From: Brevibacillus sp042683565
GTDB taxonomy: Bacteria; Bacillota; Bacilli; Brevibacillales; Brevibacillaceae
DNA: 64,000 nt
Assembly (NCBI RefSeq): GCF_042683565.1
Contig: NZ_JBHUJW010000031.1
Coordinates: 53,801 to 117,800, forward strand
Direction of reading: 5' to 3'
Shown here: in pieces, positions 7,756 through 15,761 of the stretch
Layout of the letters: each line of letters starts with the position of its first letter
Numbering within the stretch: the stretch's first letter is position 1
Notes under the pieces: generated by a model
What the model saw: only the letters and a program-made list of their open reading frames with translations
Databases searched by the model: none
Told to the model about the DNA's origin: nothing
Program-made: the position numbers and the translations under genes

Positions 7756-9084
7756 TCAGTCCAACTCCTGAACGGGCAGGGCGAACCTGATGCCGAGACC
7801 GCCGTTCGGAGGGAGGTATGCATGGATGTTTCCGTCCTGCTTTTCGATCATTCCTTTGCAGATTGCAAGCCCCAGCCCGCTGCCGTTTTTCACCTTCGAC
7901 CGCGCCTTGTCCACGCGGTAGAACGGCTCGAAGATTTTGGACAATTCCCCCAGGGGGACACCAGGGCCGTTGTCCTCCAGCTCGAAGATTGCCTGCTTCT
8001 GGTCGGTGTAGACCCGCATGTTCACGCGCACGTTGTCCTTCGCATGCGAATGGTTGAGCGAGTTGTGAATGATGTTGGCGAACACCCGGCGAATGCGCTG
8101 CTCGTCGATGAACAGCGTCGGGTTTCCTTCGACCTCGCATGTGCAGTGAAGCTCCGCCGAAAAGGCAGGCAGCTCTTCCGCATACTCCGACGCAATCGAC
8201 TCGACGAAAGCCTGAAGCGGGACCTGTTTTCGGACCAGCAGCGGATGGCTGTCGTTCTGCACGTATTCTGACAGGTCCTGCATCAGCTTTTCGATTTCGG
8301 TCGCCTTCCGATAAATGATCTGGTAGTATTCCTGCCTGGTTTCCTCCGACTGGACACGCCCCTTCATCAATCGCTCCATGTATCCTTTGATGGAAGTAAG
8401 CGGCGTCTTCAAATCGTGCGAGATCGCGGCCATGGCTACGGACTGCTTGCGTTTTTCCAGCAAAAGCTTCTCGTTGGCCTGGACGAGGGTGCTGTATATT
8501 TTTTCCCACTCCATCTCTCGCGGGTAACACTGCAGGTCGGTCTTCAGCAGTTCGCTGTGTTTTTCGTAAAAGGTGACGAGCGGGAGCATGGCGATCTTTC
8601 GGCTGTAGGTGGCCAGAAAGAGCGTGGACAAGCAAAAGAGCAGGATCGATACACCCATGATGTGTTTGGACGTTTGCAGCGGCTGCAACATGTCCCACGT
8701 GACGGGATGCGTGAAGGTAAACACATACCGATGCTTTTCATCGGTGTACTGATCGTCCTGGAGTGTGACGGAGAACAGGTTGTGGGACAAGGAATCCACG
8801 GTTACCGTCTTTCCCGTCTCGCGGTCGTACATGTTGATGCGCATGGAATAGTCCTGCGCGTAGCGGTCCAAATAGGAGCGCATCTCCTGCGGCTTGCCGC
8901 GCAGCTTGTTCATCTCGTTGATAAACTGCCGGTCCTGCAGCTGGAACTGATGGCGCAGCTTTTCCCATTGCGTCGCAAAGTCCGCAATTTCAAATTTCCA
9001 ATAATAGATGCCGAGAATCATGAGACTAAGCAGCAGCACGATGCAGTGAGCGATCAGAAGTTTGATCTTTATGTGCTGCTTCAT
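7756..9084 (-). CDS. Sensor histidine kinase (VanS-like)
   Basis: A 442-residue membrane histidine kinase. The first transmembrane helix is at about 8-28, then an extracytoplasmic sensor loop (about 30-138), the second helix (about 142-160), a HAMP-like linker, the HisKA box with His223 in ISHDLKTPLTS, and an HATPase domain (N box FANIIHNSLNHS, then DNGPGVP and GSGLGLAICKG). It autophosphorylates and passes phosphate to the response regulator encoded just upstream; the two genes overlap by 4 bp (ATGA). The signal is unknown. The family is shared with VanS and other Firmicute OmpR-linked kinases. Confidence 0.93.
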   Translation of the reverse strand: MKQHIKIKLLIAHCIVLLLSLMILGIYYWKFEIADFATQWEKLRHQFQLQDRQFINEMNKLRGKPQEMRSYLDRYAQDYSMRINMYDRETGKTVTVDSLSHNLFSVTLQDDQYTDEKHRYVFTFTHPVTWDMLQPLQTSKHIMGVSILLFCLSTLFLATYSRKIAMLPLVTFYEKHSELLKTDLQCYPREMEWEKIYSTLVQANEKLLLEKRKQSVAMAAISHDLKTPLTSIKGYMERLMKGRVQSEETRQEYYQIIYRKATEIEKLMQDLSEYVQNDSHPLLVRKQVPLQAFVESIASEYAEELPAFSAELHCTCEVEGNPTLFIDEQRIRRVFANIIHNSLNHSHAKDNVRVNMRVYTDQKQAIFELEDNGPGVPLGELSKIFEPFYRVDKARSKVKNGSGLGLAICKGMIEKQDGNIHAYLPPNGGLGIRFALPVQELD

Positions 9085-9764
9085 TGCAAATCACCGACAA
9101 ATTTGTAGCCGATGCCCCACACTGTCTTGATGTAATGCTTGTCGTGCTCCAGCTTCGAGCGCAAGTTTTTGATGTGCACCGTGACGGTGTTGATGTCCCC
9201 GTATTCCGTCTCGCCCCAGATTGCATTGTAGATCTGTTCGCGGCTGAGGACGCGGTTGGCGTTTTCGGCCAGGTACACGAGAATTTGGAATTCCTTGGTG
9301 GACAGCTCGATGCGCTTGTCATGGTGAAAGACTTCAAACGTGTCCTTGTTGATGACGAGGTTTCCGCTGTGAATCGGCTTGGCGGCGGATATGTACCGGT
9401 TTTCCCTGCGCAGATGCGCGCGTACCCGTGCGATTAGCTCGGAAATGCTGAATGGCTTCAAAATATAATCATCCGCGCCAACCTCGAGGCCGATGATCCG
9501 ATCCAGCTCCCGATCCTTTGCGCTCAGGAACAAAATGGGAATGTTGACGGTATTTCGTATTTTGCGGCAAACATCCAGCCCGTCCATCTCCGGCATCATG
9601 ATGTCGAGCAAAATCAGGGAGAGAGAGGGGTCCAGCGCTTTTTCCAGCGCTTCTTTGCCCGTTAACGCTTCGACCGTCAGGAATCCTTCGTCCTGAAAGC
9701 TTTCGGCGATCAGGCGGACAATATCGGGATCATCGTCAGCAATCAAAATCGTTGGACTATTCAT
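9081..9764 (-). CDS. OmpR-family response regulator
   Basis: A 227-residue two-domain response regulator. The receiver (residues 1-120) has the acidic pair in IADDDPD, the phosphoacceptor Asp54 in LLDIMMPEMDG, and Lys in LKPFS. The winged-helix DNA-binding domain (about 130-227) has LSTKEFQILVYLAENANRV and VHIKNLRSKLE. The start at 9764 is chosen because AAGGAGG lies about 6 bases upstream; an in-frame upstream ATG lacks a site. It overlaps the kinase gene by 4 bp. Targets are unknown. Confidence 0.93.
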   Translation of the reverse strand: MNSPTILIADDDPDIVRLIAESFQDEGFLTVEALTGKEALEKALDPSLSLILLDIMMPEMDGLDVCRKIRNTVNIPILFLSAKDRELDRIIGLEVGADDYILKPFSISELIARVRAHLRRENRYISAAKPIHSGNLVINKDTFEVFHHDKRIELSTKEFQILVYLAENANRVLSREQIYNAIWGETEYGDINTVTVHIKNLRSKLEHDKHYIKTVWGIGYKFVGDLQ

Positions 9765-9837
9765 GATGAAACCTCCTTGATCACTATTATAAAGAGTTGT
9801 GTATCGGAGGAATAGAAGGGGGAGAGGCCTGCGAAGT

Positions 9838-9867
9838 AAAAAAGGCGCCCCGGGGATACGGAGCACC
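9838..9867 (-). terminator. Terminator after the small secreted protein gene
   Basis: On the minus strand GGTGCTCCG pairs with CGGGGCGCC (two G-U pairs) and is followed by six or more T. It separates the small secreted protein gene from the two-component operon downstream. Confidence 0.7.
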
Positions 9868-9884
9868 TGCTGAAGCGCGAAGTC

Positions 9885-10205
9885 TTAGTTGTCGTCATCG
9901 CTCGGCTCTGGGAAGGACATCCAGTTCCAGCCCAGTGCATATGGGGCGGTGGTGTTGTCGACTGCAGCCGGAGCTGTTGTTTCCGGTGCAGGCGTGGTTG
10001 CAGTCGCATCTGTAGCCGATGGAGTCGGCGCGAACACTTCCGTTGCCGGGTTGGTGTAGATGTGGTTTTCGCCAACAAATGTGCTAAAGAAGCTGGCAGT
10101 CCCTTCTTTGTCACCCTTCTCGCTCGCCGCGAATGCAGGTACAGCCAGAGAAGCGGTAACAGCCATTACAGCTGTGAGCGTGAGAAAACGACAGGTTTTT
10201 TTCAT
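9885..10205 (-). CDS. Small secreted protein, Thr/Pro/Ala-rich, function unknown
   Basis: A 106-residue hypothetical protein. The start at 10205 (MKKTCRF) has GGAGG 9 bases upstream and opens a clear signal peptide ending near AVPAFA-A. The mature part has a short charged segment, a Thr/Pro/Ala-rich low-complexity stretch (about 55-85, PTPSATDAT, TTPAPETTAP), then an aromatic tail (GWNWMSF) and acidic end (EPSDDDN). No known domain is recognised. It has its own terminator and is divergent from ilvE. It could be a cell-surface or matrix peptide; this is only inference from composition. Confidence 0.7.
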   Translation of the reverse strand: MKKTCRFLTLTAVMAVTASLAVPAFAASEKGDKEGTASFFSTFVGENHIYTNPATEVFAPTPSATDATATTPAPETTAPAAVDNTTAPYALGWNWMSFPEPSDDDN

Positions 10206-10466
10206 TGCAATCATCCTCCATGATCCCCCTTCCTTGAGGGAAAACATTTTACATTGCCAGTTATAAACTACATTTCTGTAATGGCTCTGAAAAAAGTATG
10301 AAGTTTTATGAAGAAATGCAGGGAATCATCCGTAAATTTAGGTTTTTAGTCAAAAAAAATATTTTCGGAATAAACTTACGGTGGAAATCATTCAAAATAG
10401 TTGGTATTTTATAGACAATATGTTGTGCCAGAAGAATAGCATATAAAATCAAGGGAGATGTGGAAG

Positions 10467-11537
10467 ATGGAGAGTCAGCTAAAAATTACTCTGTCCGAAC
10501 AGAAAAAGGAAAAACCATCCAGCGACAAGCTCGGATTCGGCGTGCACTTTACAGATCACATGTTCACGATGGACTACACCAAGGGCAAAGGATGGCACGA
10601 CCCGCAGATCGTACCGTATTCTTCCCTCACGCTCGATCCGGCAGCGATGGTGTTCCACTATGGACAGGCCGTTTTTGAAGGATTGAAGGCGTACCGCAAC
10701 AAGGAAGGAAAAGCCTGGTTGTTCCGGCCCGACCAAAACTTCAAAAGAATGAACCGTTCTTTGAACCGCCTCAGCATGCCGCTGATTGACGAGGAATTTA
10801 TGCTGGAGGCGCTCAAGCAGCTGGTAGCCATTGAAAAAGAGTGGATTCCCACAGAAAGCGGAACATCCCTGTATATTCGTCCGTTTGTCATCGCGACCGA
10901 TGCATTCCTCGGTGTACGCGCTTCGCACACGTACAAATTGCTGATTCTCCTGTCTCCTGTAGGCGCTTACTACGCTGGCGGCATGAAGCCTGTAAAAATT
11001 TACGTCGAAAGCAACTACGTGCGCGCCGTTCGCGGCGGTACGGGCAATGCCAAAACAGCCGGCAACTACGCAGGCAGCCTGAAAGCCCAGGAAGAGGCGA
11101 AGGAAAAAGGCTACGAGCAAGTGCTCTGGCTGGATGGCATCGAAAACAAATACGTCGAGGAAGTCGGCAGCATGAACGTCTTTTTCAAGGTGAAAGGCGA
11201 GGTGTGGGTACCGGCTCTAAACGGCAGCATCCTGGAGGGCATCACCCGCGACTCCACGATTCAATTGCTGAAAGATTGGGGAGTGCCTGTGGTCGAAAAG
11301 CGCATTTCCATGGAAGAGCTGTATGAAGCCTATACGAGGGGCGAGCTGGAGGAAGCGTTCGGCACGGGTACGGCAGCGGTCATTTCTCCGATTGGCGAAA
11401 TGAACTGGAACGGCCGCCAGATGTTCATCAACGGGGAGCAGATCGGCGAGCTGACCTCCAAATTGTACGATGTCCTCACCGGAATCCAGTACGGGCTTGT
11501 GGAGGACAAGTTCGGCTGGTCGGTTGAAATCAGATAA
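10467..11537 (+). CDS. ilvE: Branched-chain amino acid aminotransferase
   Basis: A 356-residue fold-type IV PLP aminotransferase, class II branched-chain type, catalysing the last step of Leu, Ile and Val synthesis and the first of their breakdown. Family signatures are HYGQAVFEGLKAYR, and NAKTAGNYA with the PLP lysine at about residue 196, and a C-terminal EAFGTGTAAVISPIG. The start at 10467 is preferred because AAGGGAG (10451-10457) sits 9 bases upstream; the ATG at 10458 touches that site. It is monocistronic here, while the other branched-chain genes lie 22 kb downstream. A CodY-like motif lies about 95 bp upstream. Confidence 0.95.
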   Translation: MESQLKITLSEQKKEKPSSDKLGFGVHFTDHMFTMDYTKGKGWHDPQIVPYSSLTLDPAAMVFHYGQAVFEGLKAYRNKEGKAWLFRPDQNFKRMNRSLNRLSMPLIDEEFMLEALKQLVAIEKEWIPTESGTSLYIRPFVIATDAFLGVRASHTYKLLILLSPVGAYYAGGMKPVKIYVESNYVRAVRGGTGNAKTAGNYAGSLKAQEEAKEKGYEQVLWLDGIENKYVEEVGSMNVFFKVKGEVWVPALNGSILEGITRDSTIQLLKDWGVPVVEKRISMEELYEAYTRGELEEAFGTGTAAVISPIGEMNWNGRQMFINGEQIGELTSKLYDVLTGIQYGLVEDKFGWSVEIR

Positions 11538-11611
11538 GCAGACACCGCCGCTCCCAAAAAGGGTGGAGGGCGTCTGGATGACGTGACTCTCCCATAAAGC
11601 GAGTCTTGCGT

Positions 11612-11651
11612 GCAGCATAGCGAGATACCTGAAAGGGTCGAGCTATGCTGC
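11612..11651. repeat. Inverted repeat, possible terminator downstream of ilvE
   Basis: GCAGCATAGC (11612-11621) and GCTATGCTGC (11642-11651) form a perfect 10-bp stem with a 20-base loop. Only TTGTGT follows, so it would be a weak terminator. Confidence 0.45.
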
Positions 11652-11762
11652 TTGTGTATATATAGCAGAAACACAAATCCAGGTGCGCTCCTGTAGCAAG
11701 CGCAGGAAATGTCTGCCAGGCGAAAGCAGGGAGTGAACGTCAGTTGCGAGAGAGGGATAGAC

Positions 11763-12229
11763 ATGCACGAAGAGTTGCTGGACATATTTGACGAGGCAGG
11801 GACGCATATTGGCGTGGCACCGAGGTCGGAGGGGTGCGGGAGCTGGGAGAGGAACTGGGGCTTTCGGTTGCCTTTGCCGCTCTCGAACCGAACGGGGCGA
11901 TCCGCGATGTAGGGATCGGGCCGGGTATGATCGACAAGGAGCTGTGCCATGTGTTCGCATATGCATGCGACCAGCCGCTGCACGCATACGAACTGCAGCC
12001 GGAGGAAGTCACCGGGCTTTTCTGGGTGAACCTGGATGATCTGGAGACGTTGTTCTTCGGAAAACGGGACAAGCTGCAGGCGGCGGGCTTTTTGGCCGAT
12101 GCAAACGAGGCGAAGCGGGATGTGGTGCTGGATGTGGGACGAGAGGCGTTCGTGCCGCACGAGAGCCATTATTACACGTACGTTTTTTCCGCTGTGCGCA
12201 GGCTTGGCGCGGCGCTGCTGGAAAAATAA
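11763..12229 (+). pseudogene. Nudix hydrolase (YfcD-like) with internal deletion and frameshift
   Basis: Two pieces of one Nudix gene lie in different frames. The first (from ATG 11763) reads MHEELLDIFDEAGTHIGVAPR, the normal N-terminus of this family. The second, entered near 11822, reads GVRELGEELGLSV (second half of the Nudix box) and continues to a normal C-terminus with DKELCHVFAYACDQ and PHESHYYTYVF. Roughly 60 codons that should lie between them, including the catalytic-domain start and the first half of the Nudix box, are missing. The junction is near 11820-11833. An intact relative is about 200 residues. The gene cannot give an active hydrolase. Confidence 0.8.
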
Positions 12230-12377
12230 AGCGGAGAGCCGGGAAGGGAACGTCCGGGGCGTTTGGTGGATCATTTCCAGGAAATGCAGCAACAAGGTTG
12301 CCGAGTTGCAGGAATCTTGGGTACTATTTTTGTAGGCGATGGGAATATTGCCAAATCGTTACAGATGGGAGTGCAGA

Positions 12378-13631
12378 ATGATGGAGGAAATTCGGCCGAT
12401 TTCACATGGAGATATCCAAGACGTTGTCAGAATCACGGCGATGGCCTACCCTGGAAGCAGTCTCCTCGCCCCGGAAAACAGCCAGCGCTTTGCCGAACGC
12501 GTACGGGATACGCTGGAAAATGATCCGCACGCCAGCTTTCACGGACTCTTCCGCGAGAACCTGCTTGTCGGTGTCATGAAGTGGTACGATTTTCCGATGA
12601 ACGTGCACGGCATCCAGCTGCTGACCGGAGGGATCGGCTCGGTGGCGGTCGATTTGTTGCATAAAAAAGAAAAAGTCGCCAAGGCCATGTTGCAAGGATT
12701 TCTTGCCACGTATCGCGAGCGCGGCGTCAGCCTCGTCTCGCTCTACCCGTTTCGCGTCGACTTTTACAAGAAGATGGGCTTCGGCGTCGGGAGCAAACTT
12801 CACCAATACCGCATCCGTCCCGCGAGCCTGCCGTTTACGGCCAAGGACAAGGTGCATTACCTGACAGATGCGGACCGTGAGCAAATCTTGGCCTGCTATC
12901 ACCGTATCGTCCGGCAGACGCACGGAATGGTCAAGAAGACGGATCGTGAGCTGAAAAGTTTTCTGGAGCAGCCTGGACTCATCGTCGTCGGCAGCAAAAA
13001 GGAAGAAAAAGTGAGCGGCTATCTAGCGTTCCAGTTTCAGTCTGCACACGAGGACAACCGGCTGCAAAGCGACATCGTTGTCAAGGAGTTTCTGTACGAG
13101 ACGCCGGAAGCGATGGCCCAGCTCCTCTCCTTTTTGCACACCCAGTCCGATCAGGTCCAGCGCGTCGTCCTGACGACGGCTGACGATGACTTTCACCTGC
13201 TCTTGTCTGATCCCGGCAACGGAACGGACAGGCTGATTCCCAGCGTCTATCACGAGAGCCATGTGTCCGGTGTCGGGCTGATGTACCGGGTGATCGATGT
13301 ACCGTGCTTTTTCCATCAGCTGTCCCGACGCCGCTTCGGTCAGGAAAGCTGCTTGCTGCGACTACGCATTCGCGATTCGTTTCTCCCGGAGAACGACGGC
13401 AGTTGGCTGATCGCTTTTCGCGAGGGACTGCCGGACGTAGTAGAGGCAGGCCAGCCTGACGTCGAAATGACGCTGGATATTTCCGATTTTTCTTCGCTCG
13501 CCATGGGCGCGGTCAGCTTGCGCAAATTGCATCAGTACGGGCTTGTACAGCTAAGCGACGACAAGCTGCTGCCGCTTTTGGACAACATGTTCGCAGTGGA
13601 CGAGAAGCCGAGATGCACAACCCCCTTTTAA
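12378..13631 (+). CDS. Eis-like GNAT N-acetyltransferase with SCP2-like C-terminal domain
   Basis: A 417-residue cytoplasmic protein built like Eis: an N-terminal GNAT domain (about 1-150, with LTGGIGSVAVDLLHKKEKVAKAML covering the acetyl-CoA loop, broken here as LTGGIGSVAV and KVAKAML), a second degenerate GNAT domain, and an SCP2-like C-terminal domain (about 310-400, FSSLAMGAVSLRKLHQYG). Eis proteins acetylate amino groups, including those of aminoglycosides; the substrate here is unknown. The start at 12378 has GGGAG 6 bases upstream; ATG at 12381 is an equal alternative. It stands alone between the Nudix remnant and a small membrane gene. Confidence 0.88.
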   Translation: MMEEIRPISHGDIQDVVRITAMAYPGSSLLAPENSQRFAERVRDTLENDPHASFHGLFRENLLVGVMKWYDFPMNVHGIQLLTGGIGSVAVDLLHKKEKVAKAMLQGFLATYRERGVSLVSLYPFRVDFYKKMGFGVGSKLHQYRIRPASLPFTAKDKVHYLTDADREQILACYHRIVRQTHGMVKKTDRELKSFLEQPGLIVVGSKKEEKVSGYLAFQFQSAHEDNRLQSDIVVKEFLYETPEAMAQLLSFLHTQSDQVQRVVLTTADDDFHLLLSDPGNGTDRLIPSVYHESHVSGVGLMYRVIDVPCFFHQLSRRRFGQESCLLRLRIRDSFLPENDGSWLIAFREGLPDVVEAGQPDVEMTLDISDFSSLAMGAVSLRKLHQYGLVQLSDDKLLPLLDNMFAVDEKPRCTTPF

Positions 13632-13678
13632 TGATCGAATTGTCACGAAATAGCCATAAATAGGTATCTTTTTTGGAA

Positions 13679-13709
13679 CCCTCCCATATGATGGTACAAA
13701 ATGGGAGGG
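13679..13709 (+). promoter_or_regulatory. Hairpin that would mask the ribosome site of the 57-residue membrane protein
   Basis: CCCTCCCAT (13679-13687) pairs perfectly with ATGGGAGGG (13701-13709). The 3' arm is the Shine-Dalgarno sequence of the gene that starts at 13720. Confidence 0.5.
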
Positions 13710-13719
13710 GGGACTTTCG

Positions 13720-13893
13720 ATGGTTTTCTTGACGTTAGTGATTTTCGCCATTTTTCTGGTGGCAGTCTGGATTGTGGTCAAACTCCTCTTCCGCTTGGAC
13801 CGCCGCGATTCAATCATGTACGACCAGCGCCAATTGTGGGAAAAATATGACGTCACTTTGCAGGATATGCGCTACCCGAAACAGAAACAGTAG
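13720..13893 (+). CDS. Small single-pass membrane protein, 57 residues
   Basis: A short reading frame starting MVFLTLVIFAIFLVAVWIV, a hydrophobic helix over residues 2-22, followed by a basic, amphipathic tail (LLFRLDRRDS, then a Tyr/Gln-rich end, KQKQ). A very strong GGGAGGGGGG site lies 7 bases before the ATG, which supports translation. The N-out/C-in arrangement is suggested by the basic residues after the helix. No family is recognised. The gene sits between the Eis-like acetyltransferase and a PilZ gene, but a cotranscript is not evident. The ribosome site lies inside a hairpin. Confidence 0.7.
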   Translation: MVFLTLVIFAIFLVAVWIVVKLLFRLDRRDSIMYDQRQLWEKYDVTLQDMRYPKQKQ

Positions 13894-13962
13894 AAGGACA
13901 GGCGCCAGTTACTGACGATAACGGCTTGTGGCGTGACCAATTCCGAGAAGTGGGTGAGTGAT

Positions 13963-14436
13963 ATGACTTTCGGAAAAGAGCGGCACAGGCGGGAATACTT
14001 CCGCTTGCGGCTTGATCCTCCTCTTTTTGCAGACATGACAATCGTCCTCATCAAAGGCAAATCCTTGGAGGTTGGGAGCGCCAAAGTTTTGATTGAAGAT
14101 ATCGGGGGCGGGGGACTTCGGTTCCTTTCCCATCTGAAAATGCCTGCGAACGATCAACTCGTCCTGCAATTTGAAACGTTGCTCCAGGACGAGCCGTTGA
14201 AAATGTACGGGCATATTCTTCGGACCGCGATATGGGGAGAGAAATTTTACGAATATGCAGTCCGTTTTACGATGGAAGAGGCCCAGCACCTCGAAATCAA
14301 CCGGATAGTGAATCGGTACGTGATCCGCTCCAGACAGAACAGGCAGGTGCGCGGCGAACACTTCCTGCAAGGAGACCGAGAACAGTTTCTCGAGGAGCAA
14401 GCCAGACTCAGCCTGCAAACTACCCCCGCTAGATAA
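13963..14436 (+). CDS. PilZ-domain protein (possible c-di-GMP binder)
   Basis: A 157-residue cytoplasmic PilZ protein. The R-x3-R element is RREYFR (Arg10-Arg14), and the D-x-S-x-x-G element appears as DIGGGG (46-51), with Gly in place of the usual Ser. These two motifs bind cyclic di-GMP in the family. The C-terminal 50 residues are charged and helical. I prefer ATG 13963 over an in-frame GTG at 13933, because the latter has no ribosome site; the site at 13963 (GGGTGAG) is itself weak. It is followed by a strong terminator. Whether it still binds the nucleotide with the Gly change is uncertain. Confidence 0.8.
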   Translation: MTFGKERHRREYFRLRLDPPLFADMTIVLIKGKSLEVGSAKVLIEDIGGGGLRFLSHLKMPANDQLVLQFETLLQDEPLKMYGHILRTAIWGEKFYEYAVRFTMEEAQHLEINRIVNRYVIRSRQNRQVRGEHFLQGDREQFLEEQARLSLQTTPAR

Positions 14437-14480
14437 AAGCTTCTGCGTTGTGCCAAAGAGCCAACGAGAAGCTTTTTTGT
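14435..14480 (+). terminator. Terminator after the PilZ gene
   Basis: AAAAGCTTCT pairs with AGAAGCTTTT and CGTTG with CAACG, giving a stem of about 15 bp with one bulged base, followed by six T. Confidence 0.9.
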
Positions 14481-14548
14481 TTGACATAAATAAAACGAAA
14501 TGATAAATTGTCTACTATAAAATAAACAAAAGAAAGTAGTGTTTGTAT

Positions 14549-15688
14549 ATGTCGTTGACAGAACAGTTTTGGAGCGCATCCCTCGAGGAGTTGAAGCAAG
14601 GGTTTTGCGAGCGGGAGCATGATTATGTCTGTTTGCTGTGCGGGCAGGAAGTGGAAAAAGGAATCATTTATCCGGTCGGCGATCGTCTCTTCGATGCTGC
14701 CAAATATATGGACCATCACATCGAGGAGGCGCATGTCTCGGTATTTGACCATCTGAGCAGGCTGGACAAGCGGATTACCGGCCTGTCTGACCACCAGAGC
14801 AACTTGCTGCGTCTGTTTTACCAGGGCATGAGCGATCAGGAGGTGCAGGCTGCGTTGGGCATCGGGAGCGCCTCGACCATTCGCAACCATCGCTTTGCTT
14901 TGAAGGAAAAGGAGCGGCAAGCCAAAGTCTTTCTGGTCATGATGGAATTGCTGAAGGCGAGTAGCAAGAAAACGGCAGCGAAGGCAACTGCGCCTGCTGG
15001 CGGCAGACAGCGCGAGGCAGAACTGGCGGTGTCTCCTGCAGAATACAGCGAGATCGTAAGCAAGTATTTTCCGGACGGAACGCTGGGACCGTTGAGCCGG
15101 TTCCCCCGCAAGCACAAGCATCGGCTGGTGGTGCTTCAGGAGATTGCCAAACGCTTCGATCCGGAGCGGGTGTACAGCGAGAAAGAAGTCAATGCGGTAC
15201 TGCAAGACGTTTACGCTGACCACGTTACGCTGCGCCGCAGCTTGATCGACCATTCTTTTCTGGAGCGAACAGCAGGCGGCAGCGAATACTGGGTCACAAA
15301 CAGGAAAAGCGGAGAGGAGCAGGAGAACCAGATGAACCGGAAGCAGGAGCTCAAGCAGCTTTACAAGGAAATGAAAACGGAGGCGGGTGTCTACCAGATC
15401 CGCAACACGCAAAACGGAAAGGTCTGGATTGAAGCGACGCGGAACTTGAAGACGATGAACGGCAAGCAGTTCATGCTGAAGCACGGCTCCCATCCGTGTA
15501 AGGCTCTGCAAGAAGACTGGAAGCAGTACGGCGAGGATGCGTTTGCATTCGAGGTGCTGGAGGTGCTGGAGAAAAAGAACGATCCGTACTTTGATGAAGC
15601 GGATGCGCTGGAGAAGCTGGAGAACAAATGGCTCGACAAGCTCCAGCCGTACGGGGAAAAAGGCTACAACGAAATGAAAAAGCGGTGA
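14549..15688 (+). CDS. Zinc finger-HTH-DUF2087-GIY-YIG-like fusion protein
   Basis: A 379-residue multidomain protein. Residues 28-62 hold C-x2-C and a HHIEEAH segment, likely a zinc site. Residues 82-128 resemble a LuxR-type helix-turn-helix (GMSDQEVQAALGIGSASTIRNH). DUF2087 covers about 170-245 (RFPRKHKHRLVVLQEIAKRF cut to RFPRKHKHRL; DHVTLRRSLIDH). Residues 278-375 match a GIY-YIG-like module (GVYQIRN, KVWIEAT, ending LDKLQPYGEKGYN). The YIG element is replaced by WIEA, so nuclease activity is doubtful. DUF2087 occurs in transcription regulators, so a DNA-binding regulator is the best guess. ATG 14549 is preferred to the upstream TTG 14543; AGAAAG is a weak ribosome site. Confidence 0.75.
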   Translation: MSLTEQFWSASLEELKQGFCEREHDYVCLLCGQEVEKGIIYPVGDRLFDAAKYMDHHIEEAHVSVFDHLSRLDKRITGLSDHQSNLLRLFYQGMSDQEVQAALGIGSASTIRNHRFALKEKERQAKVFLVMMELLKASSKKTAAKATAPAGGRQREAELAVSPAEYSEIVSKYFPDGTLGPLSRFPRKHKHRLVVLQEIAKRFDPERVYSEKEVNAVLQDVYADHVTLRRSLIDHSFLERTAGGSEYWVTNRKSGEEQENQMNRKQELKQLYKEMKTEAGVYQIRNTQNGKVWIEATRNLKTMNGKQFMLKHGSHPCKALQEDWKQYGEDAFAFEVLEVLEKKNDPYFDEADALEKLENKWLDKLQPYGEKGYNEMKKR

Positions 15689-15703
15689 GAGCTGGCTGCA
15701 TGA

Positions 15704-15748
15704 GAAAAAGACAGGTCCCTTACGCTGGGCAGGGGATCTGTCTTTTTC
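15704..15748. terminator. Bidirectional terminator between the GIY-YIG fusion gene and gerQ
   Basis: GAAAAAGACAGGTCCC (15704-15719) pairs with GGGGATCTGTCTTTTTC (15732-15748), with flanking A and T runs. It serves both convergent transcripts. Confidence 0.85.
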
Positions 15749-15761
15749 CTGTCCCGAAATG

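Noticed and set aside
11541..11580. Terminator right after ilvE (CAGAC...GTCTG)
   Set aside because: The stem has several mismatches and no T run follows. The stronger repeat at 11612-11651 was listed instead.
13933..13962. GTG start for the PilZ protein 30 bp upstream
   Set aside because: No ribosome site. The later ATG places the R-x3-R motif at the usual distance from the start.
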